DNA from: Daldinia sp. FL1419
Taxonomy: Eukaryota; Ascomycota; Sordariomycetes; Xylariales; Hypoxylaceae
Direction: 5' to 3'
Length of the DNA: 16,469 nt
NCBI GenBank assembly: GCA_025201765.1
Contig: MU623694.1
Coordinates: forward strand, 1-16,469
Below, in pieces: positions 8,400-16,469 of this stretch; positions within the stretch are counted from its first letter, which is position 1, and each line of letters opens with the position of its first letter. A program made the position numbers and the translations under genes. The notes under the pieces were generated by a model. The model had not been told where the DNA came from. It did not search any database and saw nothing but the letters and a program-made list of their open reading frames with translations.

Positions 8400-8880
8400 C
8401 TTTATACCAAATATCTATTATTAATGTAGGTTAGGAATAGGTTTATGCCATTATATTTATTTTGCAGTTCTATACTTCTAGGACTCTAAATCTTATATAT
8501 ATTACCTGGATAATAATTTATTACGGTTTAGGGATTATTGTAATAGGGTTTGTATTTAAATGTTTGTTAGTATATTTATAATACCTAATTTCCGGGTGCG
8601 TAGGTTTATATTAAGCCTTTCTTTTCTTACAAATAAACATATATTTGATTTTTGAATAACCTAACACTATTAAATTGGTTATAAGTTAATAAAGCTTTAT
8701 ATTTTATAATTAATTTAATTACAAATGCCTTTTCCTTTTCTTTATTAATTTTACAATTATATTTAACAAAATTGGGGGGTTGTTGAAATTGCAGCAATTA
8801 TATATTAAATAAAAAGAAATAATTATTATATTTTTTTTATTTTGAAGTATAATTATAAATTATTAATATACATTTAAATA
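8400..8880 (-). pseudogene. integrase C-terminal region (GPY/F-like) of the Ty3/gypsy remnant
   Basis: After the integrase core the same frame gives KINKEKEKAFVIKLIIKYKA (about 8745-8686), the charged helical segment usual after the core. Further left comes PGNIYKI-stop-SPRSIELQ (about 8509-8465), the position and pattern of the GPY/F module. A last segment near 8400-8440 (GINLFLTYINN) corresponds to the place of the common HPVFH-type ending. No chromodomain could be recognised left of this. The end of the reading frame is uncertain. Confidence 0.6.
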
Positions 8881-9240
8881 ATTTAATTGGGGAGGTTATA
8901 GATAGATTTATATAATATTTTTAGAGTATAATCTATTTGATATTCCCATTTATTTTTTTTATTTTCCTGTTGGTTTTAGGATGTAATAGAATAATTGTTT
9001 TAATTATAAATCCACAATTTTTGGTTTATTGTTCAATATTGTGGTTTGTGAAACTGCTTATATTATTGTTGATCTATTTTTGTAGGTAGTTGAAAGTATT
9101 GTCAATTAATTTTAATAATGGTATGTAATTAGTAAATGATGTGTTTGGTATAATTACAATTGTAGTTCATTCTGTGGTATATTTAATAACCATTAATATT
9201 GTAATAGTATATATTAATATATAGTTGATTATTTACTTGG
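8880..9240 (-). pseudogene. integrase catalytic core of the Ty3/gypsy remnant
   Basis: The clearest landmark is LHPKTNRKIKKING (codons 8945-8986), which lines up with the conserved HPxTxGQxERxN block just after the third catalytic residue of the DDE integrase core. Its G, Q, E and R positions have been changed in ways that G-to-A on the coding strand explains. Further upstream the segment NYIPLLKLIDNTF near 9090-9130 sits where the middle of the core is expected. The first catalytic Asp could not be placed with confidence. The integrase normally inserts the reverse-transcribed copy into the host chromosome. Confidence 0.65.
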
Positions 9241-9292
9241 TTAAAAGTGTAAGTAGTTGAATAGGTTGTAAATTGGGTAACATAGGATTTGG

Positions 9293-9430
9293 TTTTTTTA
9301 TCAATTAATAATTAAGACATTTTATTATTATTTTCTATGTAATTAATATTAAATTTAGGTACCAATACTCCTTTAATATTTTTTATTAAAACATTCCTAT
9401 AATAAGATATCTATAATTTATATGTAATAA
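9293..9430 (-). pseudogene. integrase zinc-binding (HHCC) region of the Ty3/gypsy remnant
   Basis: ILKEYWYLNLI (near 9345-9378) followed by IIIKCLNY-stop-LIKK (ending at 9293) matches the layout L..YWWP...DI...C..CQ..K of the integrase N-terminal domain. The first Cys survives as TGT; the second reads TAT (Tyr), a G-to-A change, and the Gln after it has become a TAA stop. The histidine pair lies in the preceding, badly damaged stretch. The reading frame is one step away from that of RNase H. Confidence 0.65.
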
Positions 9431-9729
9431 ATATATATGAATTAATAATTTATTATAATCCAGTACCTTTTAAAGAATTATTATTTTATAAGCTAGTCCT
9501 ATTATATGTAGCAGGTTACCAGGTACTTATTCATACGTCAAAACCTTATACAATTTATCTTTATATGTCATAAAATAATTATGAATCCACTCCTTTTCAA
9601 AATATGGAGGTTGCTTTGTGTTCAACTTCAAATATTTATATACTACTTACAAATCAAATTAATTTAATTTATGTAAATATTTCATAATATGTTATTATTT
9701 CTTATTAGTTATTAAATAAAATTTAATGT

Positions 9730-10150
9730 ATATTATTTTTAATAATTTAAATAAATAATTAATTAAAATATTAATTTTTTTAATTTATAAATAATATATA
9801 TATTATAATATTTAATAAAATTAAAAAAATATAAAATTTAAATTAATTATTTAACCTTATTATTAATTATTTTTAATAATTCATAATTTATAATTATAAT
9901 AATATCACTTCTTTCAACCCAATAACACTAATACTATAATAAAAACATAATTTTAAGCAATTTTTATTTTTATATTAAATAATATTGTTATATTATTATT
10001 AAAATCTTAAAAAAATAAATTATTAAATATAAAATTTATTAATTACCATATAAATAAAATTATAATAATGCTACTCCCACATACCCTTTACTAACATCTA
10101 ATTTCAATATAATAAGTAATTTCTAATTAAATTATTATATTATAAATATA
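9730..10150 (-). pseudogene. RNase H domain of the Ty3/gypsy remnant
   Basis: ILKLDVSKGYVGVALL (about 10,107-10,060) is the first catalytic-Asp block, with the Asp codon GAT (10,096-10,098) intact. Next comes YLI-stop-K-stop-KLLKIMF, the second block, whose catalytic Glu appears as Lys (GAG-type to AAG). Then RSDIIIIINYELLKII (about 9905-9857) corresponds to the third block, where TDH has become INY. The end of the domain (about 9735-9800) has the spacing of the usual GK.N..AD.LSR ending but most residues are altered. RNase H removes the RNA strand during reverse transcription. Confidence 0.7.
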
Positions 10151-10179
10151 ATAATAATATATTTATATATCTTATGCCA

Positions 10180-10870
10180 TACTTATTTAACTTCTTTTAT
10201 CAACTTAACCAATATATTCTTCTATTAATCTTTTATTAAAATTATTAATAGTATAACAAAATATAAATATTTATTAATAAAATTTTTGAAATAACCTATA
10301 ATGTTAATAAATACTTATATTTCTATTATAATTTAAAATATAAGATGTTCCTGAATAGCTGCGACCTTGGCTAGATTAATTTTAATACCTTGTTCTAAGA
10401 TAACAAAGCCTAAGAATACACCTTCTTATATAAACAGGAAACTCTTCTTACTATTAACAAGCATACCGTAATCCATCAATTGCTAAAATACAAACATCAT
10501 TTGCTCATATAACTATTCTTTAATATCAATTTATATACAAATATTATTAAAAATGCCTACCAATTATTTATAAAATTTATTTAAGATTTTATCAATAAAT
10601 ATTTAAAACGTTACTAATACATTAATCAATCCAAATAATATAACTATTTATTTGAATATTCTAAATAATATTATGAACACAATTTTTTCATAATTTTCCA
10701 TATAAATGTGTAATTGTTAAAAATTATCTTTTAAATTAATAAATACCATCCATTTATAACCTACTATTTTTTATATTTAATCTTAAAAATTAAATAATAA
10801 ATAAATATTTTTTTTAATCCATTTATTTATTTTATAATAGTTGTAATAAAAATACTAAATTATATTTAAA
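10180..10870 (-). pseudogene. reverse transcriptase of the Ty3/gypsy remnant
   Basis: Reading right to left on the minus strand: GYKWM, then INLKDNF-stop-QLHIYME (10,740 down to about 10,690), the block holding the first catalytic Asp, here Asn (codon at 10,735-10,737). ILFGLINVLVTF follows (10,644 to about 10,607), the PFGLxNAPATFQ block. GIFNNICI (10,557-10,534) is the site of the catalytic Asp pair, both now Asn (10,543-10,548, GAT to AAT twice). QLMDYGMLVNSKKSFLF, then GVFLGFVILEQGIKINLAKV and FINIIGYFKNFI mark the palm and thumb. All segments share one frame. All three catalytic Asp residues are lost, so the enzyme is dead. Confidence 0.85.
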
Positions 10871-11219
10871 TTATCTTTCTTTAATATTATTATCTAATTT
10901 AGGATCTTTTTAGGTATTAAAAAAGATAGAAATGCCTATAGACTTTTATTCCAATATATGATTTTACCCTTGTATTTTTTAATAAATTCTTGTAAAGCTT
11001 GCTCTTATTAAAGATTATATTATTGTAGAAGTAATTTAATTAATAAATTATTACCTATATTAATCTTGTATTCCATTTTAATCTAAATATTTATATAATG
11101 TTTTAATAGGTTAAATAATATTGTAAATTTAACTTTATATTTTTGTAAATATATTTAGATTTTGGGATTGTTTACCAATATATTCTTATATTATTTAATA
11201 TGTTTAAATGTATTATTTA

Positions 11220-11450
11220 TTTTATACATAATTTTTATTATAATATAAGTTGGAGGATTTTATATAGGCTTAATAATTAACCTACCTTCATATCCTGTAA
11301 ATTTCAAGGATTAATTCTAATACAATCTATTACAAAGGATATTTTATTTATAAAAAATTTCTTTATTAATAGTAAAATTATTGGGGAATGTATTATTAGA
11401 TACAATATCTATTAACATAGTAAATGTAGTGTTATAATTATCTTCAATTT
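11220..11450 (-). pseudogene. aspartic protease region of the Ty3/gypsy remnant
   Basis: FTMLIDIVSNTFPNNF, with the Asp codon at 11,407-11,409, has the context of the retropepsin active site (hydrophobic-D-T/S-G-A-S); the residues after Asp are now Ile-Val-Ser. It is followed at the normal distance by GYEGRLIIKPI. The frame is the same as Gag and RT, and the position between the zinc knuckle and RT is the expected one. The active-site motif itself is destroyed, so the assignment rests on context and position. Confidence 0.55.
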
Positions 11451-11989
11451 TAAATTTACTATATATAATAATGTTATATAAGATATACAATCCTCCATTA
11501 TTAATTCTGGTTATAATAAATAAATTAAGTAATTTATAAATTTGTATTTTAATTATAAAAGATTTTAAAATATAATAAAAAAAATATTTGTAATTGAAAA
11601 AGATTAAGAAATTATAACCATTGTATATATATATTTTAAAAATATTAAAATTTTCACTATAACCTTTTTGTACAAATTTATTTCATTTTAATTATAGTTT
11701 TTTATTAGTGTTTATTATCATTCAATGAATATGGTACCCTTATTTATCTTTAATTTCAAAATAATTAAATAATTTTAATAATTATATTTTAAAAATTTTT
11801 TTATTAAATGGGCTAATTTATGTTTAATTATTATCCTTATTACCATTATTATTTATTATAATATATATTTTTTTATTATTTTTATATTTTTAATTTAATA
11901 TATCTTTGATTTATTTGGTAATATATATATATTTTTTATTATTTTTATATAATATGTTTTTTAAAGTGATTTTTTTATTTTTATTATTA

Positions 11990-12620
11990 TTATTATAGGA
12001 TTTTTATTTATAATTTTTAACCTAATAACTTTTTTTATAACATATATAATAAAATTTATTTCTAATTCCAGCTACATAATCATCTTCTTTAACTATATAA
12101 ATCTTTTTATTATTATTTTGAAGATTTGAAATAATAGCCTTTTATATAACAATTAGAACAAATTTATGTGCATCTAATGACATTATTTCAATGTTGTTAG
12201 GTTTATTTTAAGTAATGTTTAAAATATTTAGTTTATAGAATAATATAATAATATTTTGTAATTTAATTATAACTACTGATGTACTGTAGATTTTACTTTC
12301 TACAACTATTTATACTACTGTAATGATTTAATAAACTACTTCTTCCACTATTTCTTAGGTAAATTATCCTGGTACGTGGTTTTAATATATCTGCTAAATG
12401 CTAGGAATGTATGTGCGTAGGAAATATATTAATATCTCATAAGTTTGGGATATATTGCGGTCTGAAATGGGGAATTTATAGAAATTATTATATATATATC
12501 TTATAAAATTAATTATAATTTTGTTTTAGTAGGGTAGGAGGGTTGAGAATGTGATGATTGGGTTAGATAATATATGATGAATGTTAAAGATTTGTATAAT
12601 TGCCTCTATAAAAATCAATT
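11990..12620 (-). pseudogene. Gag with a ruined CCHC zinc knuckle, Ty3/gypsy remnant
   Basis: On the minus strand, IEIMSLDAHKFVLIVI, KAIISNLQNNNKKIYIVKED and DYVAGIRNK precede a 14-codon segment at 12,051-12,010 with the exact spacing C-x2-C-x4-H-x4-C. Only the second Cys (ACA on the plus strand, 12,040-12,042) survives; the other two Cys positions read TAT (Tyr, from TGT) and the His position reads TAT (from CAT). It is followed by a Lys/Asn-rich tail. Capsid-like text continues to about 12,620 in more than one frame and is less certain. Gag packages the element RNA. Confidence 0.7.
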
Positions 12621-13110
12621 AATTAGGTAAGGTTTGTTATATTTATTCAATGATTTACTGAAAGTTTTTAATTAATTTAATTAATATTCTAATTATTTAT
12701 AATTTATAAGGTATTAGGGTTGTTTTTAATTGGTTTTATATATTGTGTAGTTTATTAAGTGTTGTATTATTAGTCTATGTTAATTTGAAGTATAGTGGGA
12801 ATATAACCTTATTTTTTACCTTGTAGTAAGGAAAGTGGTTGGTTTTTATTGTTAAAATAATATTAAATCATATCCCTTTTATTTTTTGTTTTTATTGGGT
12901 TATGTTGGTGATTGAGAAACCCATCTGATTAAAATTGATTTAATCATTTGTAAATTAGTTTTGGGTAGTCTGATATGTTGGGTTTGGTACGTTAATTGTA
13001 GTAGCTGATGTATTAGCTTCGCCTTTGTTGGCCACATTTTTGCCTTTATCAAGCTGGTTAAATTTATGCATTAATTAGGTAAATTATATTTTTATATAAT
13101 TTTAGAAGGT
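12621..13110. other. AT-rich flank between the Ty3/gypsy Gag and the LINE
   Basis: Plus-strand T and G are in excess. The 5' LTR of the minus-strand Ty3/gypsy element should fall here, but no TG...CA boundary or match to DNA left of 8400 could be found. A more balanced patch at 12,985-13,055 (GTAGCTGATG, GCCTTTGTTGGCCAC) precedes the LINE junction. No gene. Confidence 0.45.
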
Positions 13111-13947
13111 TTACCGTGCCCGGACCCGGTCCGGAACCAGCCCAGGCTGGAAGGTTGGGCGTGGAAGCACCTAAACAAGGGGCTTGCGAAAGCGGAAGCA
13201 TGGAATATAAACGTGCCAAAAAAAGTAAACAATCCTAAAGAACTTGACGAATATGTGAAATACCTCACCGAAGGACTGAAAAGGATTGCTTCGGCTGCGG
13301 CCCCGCGCCGCGCCCGGCCCGTGGCGCAACCGGCGCCATAGTGGAATAACAAAATTGAAACATTCTGTAAAAAAGCAAAGGAAGCGCGTAGACAATGGAC
13401 GAACCAAAGAACGCAAAGGCACTGGGAAGCCCTCGGTGAGGCTTAGGCAGCACTGAAGAAAGCCATAAGCGAAGCCAAAAGAAATAGTTGGAGATTGGCC
13501 TTGGTAAAAACTTCAAGAAACAATAAAATCCTATAGAAGATAGAAAGATGGGCCAGATTGCGTAGCTGGTAACCTGTTGAAGAAAAAAACCTTCCAGCGC
13601 TACGTTGTCAACCCAACGAAGAACCGTGGGCTATAAGCAAAAAGGAGAAAAGTATAGTATTAGGGAAGAGATTCTTCCCAAATCCTGCAGCTGATTTGTT
13701 GAACATCCCCAACCCCACCACATGGCCGGAAAGACCCCGGGAAAATAAATTTAATATATTTAAAAGAGTAAAACCGGAAAAGATAAAAGCAGTTCTAGGA
13801 ATAGTTAAACTGTAAAAAGCTGCTGGTGAGGATTTGCTACCAATGGGGTTCTTCAAGGTGTGCGGAAAATAATTATTTAAAACACTTGCTATGATCGCAA
13901 TGCAGAGCTTTATGCTTGGGTACTACCTGAAGGCGTTCTGTAGAGCT

Positions 13948-14724
13948 ATAACAATAATACTACTGAAGCCCGGAAAATCTAAGGAAGAAAAGAGCTTCCT
14001 GGGCGCTTATAGGCCGATATCCCTCTTAAGGATTATGGGTAAAGTAATTGAAAAAGTGATGGTAAACTGCATTGCGAAGGTGGCGGAGCAACGCTGGCTA
14101 CTCCTAAAGGGTCAAATAGGAAACAGACCAACTAGATCCACGGAAATAGCTATTAAAATGGTAACAGAGGCTATACATACCGCATGGCGCGCTGGCGCTA
14201 CAGCATCGTTCCTGCAGCTCGATATTTCAGGCGTTTTTAACAACGTTATACTATAGAAGCTCACGTACACGCTACACCAAAAAGAATACCTAATATAGGT
14301 AACGAACTGGGTTAGCAGCTTCATAAAAAAACGAGAGGTGCAGTTAGTCCTCGATGGTGAAAAAGGCGAGGCCCGCTCCCTCACCGCGGGTGTCCCGCAA
14401 GGCTCCCCATTATCACCTATCCTATTTATTATTTATATAGCTACCCTATATGAAGAGCTGGACCAGGAAGGCATCCTGGTTGTCGGCTTCGCGGACGATA
14501 CGAATATGCTGACAGCAGGACACTCTGTGGCCGAAAATTGTGCTAGGTTGGAACGAGCGTACGGAACGTGCCTGGACTGGGCACGGAGACACGGCATGAC
14601 CTTTGCAGCACAGAAGAGTGAGTTCATGCATTTTACAAGGGCCCACCAAGCACCAACCACGGAGATCAAGCTAGATGGTACAGTTATCAAGCCCAAAGAA
14701 AGCACTAGGTTCCTTGGAGTATAG
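13948..14724 (+). pseudogene. LINE reverse transcriptase domain
   Basis: Motifs in order: IILLKPGKS, YRPISLL (14,008-14,028), GQIGNRPTRST, FLQLDISGVFNNV with the first catalytic Asp at 14,221-14,223, GVPQGSPLSPILF (14,389-14,427), GFADDTNML with the catalytic FADD at 14,488-14,499, then the thumb-side block KSEFMHFTRAH and STRFLGV just before a TAG at 14,722. All three catalytic Asp residues are present, but three stops fall within the domain (14,254, 14,296 and 14,722). In the first block, Val and Asn stand where Ala and Asp are usual, both explicable by transitions. The enzyme would have primed reverse transcription at a nicked target. Confidence 0.9.
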
Positions 14725-15379
14725 CTAGATAGGAAACTCAGGTGGAATAGATACTTAAGAGCGATCAAAACAAAGATGGAAAGGCAGCGGTACGCCCTCT
14801 CCAAGCTAACGGCATTAACATGGGGTTGCAGCGCAGCCCAAGCAAAAGAGATCTACACGAAAGTGATACGGAGCGCAATAGCATACGGAGCAGCGGCGTG
14901 GCACACTCCAAACCAAGACCATAAGGCAAAAGGCATCGCTAAGAAACTGGGTACCATTTAATCGGCCTGCCTACGGGAAGTCGGCGGCGCGTACAAGGCG
15001 ACGGAAATATTACAACTGGAGACAGAGTTGGGCTGCCCCCCAATACACCTCTACCTAGACATGATAGCAGCGACGGCTGAGTTCCGTATGAGCAACGGAA
15101 GCTTCAACTTCAAAATTCAGGAAGCAGGATGGAAAATTTAAGAATAGGTAAAATCTCAAAGGCCTAGGAAAAGGTGGGATTTCCCTGCTATCGCCTAAGC
15201 ACCGGACATACATACTACAGAAGTCAGGATTAACTGAAACGTTAAATAGAAAGGACGCCAACACCCCGAAAAAACCCTTTTAAACCATTAGACAGAAAGA
15301 TAAGAATAACACAAGAAAGACACTGTTACACCAACAGCTCAATCACCACCCCCTAACACAAAGATTAATAACTAATATT

Positions 15380-15660
15380 TCAATTTACGGAAACACAAAG
15401 CGTCGGTACTACTACAGATACGCACCAAGAAAATAGAACTGAAAGCCTTCTTATTTAACAAAAGGGTTCCTAAAATAAACACTCCTAAGTACAAATGTAA
15501 TAAAAGGGAAACAACACAGCATATAATTCTTAAATATCCCAAATACGCTTCAACACAGGCCCGTCTCAAACAGAATTTAACCCCAAAAACTTTCTTAACT
15601 AATGCAAACTATAAAAAAACGTTATCCGACCCCAATAAAGCCCCACTAATAACCCGTTAG
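15380..15660 (+). pseudogene. LINE C-terminal Cys/His-like region
   Basis: The same frame as the RT gives VLLQIRTKKIELKAFLFNKR followed by VPKINTPKYKCNKRETTQHI and ILKYPKY. This matches the usual end of such ORF2 proteins: RTGKIGL.AFL..R.VP, then C.C...ET..H....CP.Y. The first and last Cys positions read TAC and TAT (Tyr), both G-to-A changes; one Cys and the His remain. The stretch is conspicuously poor in G on the plus strand compared with 13,111-15,100. Confidence 0.7.
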
Positions 15661-15838
15661 TTCCTCAAACAAGTTCAACTACCTATATACAAAATAACAC
15701 TACAACTTACTCAACGCGAACATTTCCAAAAACTTCAAGCTGAACGGGAAGAACCCACAATCAAATGGAAAGACATAAATAACAACACATTAATGGGGTC
15801 CTCTAAAAGAACCACATCTACCCGGGATCGCTCCGCAC

Positions 15839-16469
15839 CTACTCCGAACCGTACTCGTCGGAATCGTCCTCCTCCGCGTCCGCCTCCTCGTCCTCCTCCT
15901 CGCTCTCCTCGGTCATATACACCAAAAAGTCCTGAACGAAAGCAAATGCGTTCTCGAACGGAGGGTCGTGCTCGTCAAGGCTTGAACCTAAGTACACCAG
16001 GAAGTCGCTAAAAATCTGCAACGGACCGTCATCGGGGAATGGCAAAACATTCAATACCAACTGAACCTCCTAAGTAAAAGATCGCCGCAACAACAACATA
16101 TAAAAATAATATAGATCGCCAGGGATAAGGCAACACATATGCGCCTCCCTCCAAAACTAATTCCCCCATAAACCCTACATTACAATTAACAAGCATCGGC
16201 AGAACAGATACGGAGCGGGGTCGCACCGCGGGATAATCACAGCGTCAGTAACGCTGAAACAAATAATCCTCCCAAGACTGCTGGAACGTACGAGAATCGT
16301 GGACCTGGCGAGCAAAGGACCGAACATAACAAGAACAGTTGTCAAACACTATTAACAATCCCCTAACAAGTTTCTCGAGGGCCTGAAAACCCTGGAGGAG
16401 CCGCAGCAAAGCCTCAGCAATTGACTCCCGGAACTGCGCCGGAAAGGCGTAGCCACGCTCTTCGTGCGG
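15839..16469 (-). pseudogene. unrecognised minus-strand coding remnant with an acidic C-terminus, runs off the right edge
   Basis: From 16,469 leftwards one frame is open for 74 codons (begins PHEERGYAFPAQFRESIAEA, includes VRSFARQVHDSRTFQQSWED) to a TGA at 16,247-16,245, then continues in the same frame to 16,029, including NVGFMGELVLEGGAYVLPYP and a hydrophobic run near 16,120-16,075. A second frame, open from 16,069 to a TAG at 15,841-15,839, gives PLQIFSDFLVYLGSSLDEHD and ends in a run rich in Glu and Asp. The acidic part uses almost only GAG and GAC codons, as real genes of GC-rich fungi do. The two frames would have to be joined by an intron (none is convincing) or an indel. I do not recognise the protein. 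It may be a host gene fragment or another repeat. Confidence 0.5.

Larger units (their letters stand above)
8400..12620 (-). mobile_element. Ty3/gypsy LTR retrotransposon, heavily mutated internal region
   Basis: The minus strand encodes, in order from right to left, Gag with a CCHC zinc knuckle, an aspartic-protease region, reverse transcriptase, RNase H and integrase, the order that defines Ty3/gypsy (Metaviridae-type) elements. Gag knuckle, protease, RT and RNase H all use the same reading frame (plus-strand codon triplets starting at positions equal to 1 modulo 3); integrase uses the next frame. Dozens of TAA/TAG stops and substitutions such as Cys to Tyr, His to Tyr, Asp to Asn and Glu to Lys fit C-to-T and G-to-A transitions. 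The element cannot make any protein. Neither LTR could be located; the 5' LTR would lie between about 12,620 and 13,110 and the 3' LTR left of 8400. Confidence 0.85.
13111..15792 (+). mobile_element. non-LTR retrotransposon (LINE, Tad1/I-like), 5'-truncated, with 20 in-frame stops
   Basis: One plus-strand frame can be followed from 13,111 to 15,792 with no frameshift. It covers the linker after the endonuclease, the reverse transcriptase and the C-terminal region of a LINE ORF2. Twenty stops interrupt it (13,339; 13,444; 13,534; 13,570; 13,813; 13,870; 14,254; 14,296; 14,722; 14,959; 15,139; 15,145; 15,196; 15,235; 15,247; 15,289; 15,301; 15,307; 15,373; 15,658): 19 are TAA or TAG and one is TGA. 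These arise from Gln or Trp codons by single transitions. The AP-like endonuclease and ORF1 are absent; the 5' end coincides with the switch to AT-rich DNA, as for a truncated insertion. No poly-A tail or target duplication was found. The RT sequence style, such as GFADDTNML and the CLDWARRHGM region, is typical of LINEs of filamentous ascomycetes. Confidence 0.9.

Noticed and set aside
8755..8800. GGGGGG followed by TGTTGAAATTGCAGC, resembling a polypurine tract plus LTR start on the plus strand
   Set aside because: The minus strand here reads through in the integrase frame as a conserved-looking post-core segment, so this is coding DNA of the Ty3/gypsy remnant rather than an LTR border.
1..13100. 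Mitochondrial origin of the AT-rich DNA
   Set aside because: No mitochondrial protein, rRNA or convincing tRNA gene set is present, and the region contains nuclear-type Ty3/gypsy and LTR sequences.
8041..13110. Search for the LTR pair of the Ty3/gypsy remnant by comparing 8041-8400 with 12,500-13,110
   Set aside because: No convincing similarity could be seen by eye; the LTRs may be beyond recognition or lost, so none is annotated.
13092..15569. Many minus-strand open frames of 65-120 codons opposite the LINE
   Set aside because: They are antisense to a plus-strand frame with clear RT motifs, and none shows a known domain.
13111..15792. Alternative genetic code with UAA/UAG read as glutamine
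   Set aside because: Several stops fall at expected Trp positions, a TGA is also present, CAA/CAG are used normally in the same frame, and other conserved residues are also changed by transitions; mutation explains all of this.
15793..16011. Plus-strand frame rich in Pro and Arg, in phase with the LINE
   Set aside because: Its Pro/Arg run is the complement of a minus-strand Glu/Asp-rich run with strongly GC-ending codons; the minus-strand reading is more gene-like, although a LINE tail cannot be wholly excluded.

Overview
The window looks like nuclear DNA of a filamentous ascomycete fungus (Pezizomycotina): a transposon graveyard that has passed through a repeat-induced point mutation (RIP)-like process. 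About 13.1 kb is extremely AT-rich (roughly 10-20 % G+C by eye) and carries no intact gene. It joins abruptly, at about 13,110, a roughly 50 % G+C segment that holds a degenerate non-LTR retrotransposon and, at the right edge, the end of an unrecognised minus-strand coding sequence. All identifications come from reading translated motifs and repeats by eye; no database search was possible.

Layout. 1-1360: AT-rich DNA with no recognisable feature. 1361-1462 and 4966-5050: fragments of a dispersed repeat. 1592-3600: a degenerate tandem array of 13 units of about 140 bp. 3669-3764: T-tracts phased at 10-11 bp. 4205-4583 and 6428-6998: two copies of a repeat of about 380 bp, here called R380. The second copy is split by a 180-bp solo LTR (6595-6774) flanked by the 5-bp duplication TCATA; the first copy preserves the empty site. 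A second, more mutated copy of that LTR lies at 5510-5699. 6998-7126: a tRNA-like sequence on the minus strand. 7127-8040: A/C-rich DNA, unresolved.

8400-12620 (minus strand): the remains of a Ty3/gypsy LTR retrotransposon. Gag with a CCHC knuckle, protease, reverse transcriptase, RNase H and integrase are in the expected order. Gag through RNase H share one reading frame; the integrase is shifted by one frame. Only transitions (C to T, G to A) seem needed to explain most of the damage. Its LTRs were not found. 13,111-15,792 (plus strand): a 5'-truncated LINE (Tad1/I-like) with an RT domain and a C-terminal Cys/His-like region, in one frame interrupted by 20 stop codons, 19 of them TAA or TAG. 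15,839-16,469 (minus strand): an acidic-tailed coding remnant running off the window.

Nothing here appears able to encode a functional protein or transpose. The main interest is historical: nested insertions, a datable LTR insertion, strand-switching mutation tracts, a tandem array apparently derived from the two ends of a dispersed repeat, and a sharp compositional boundary at the LINE.
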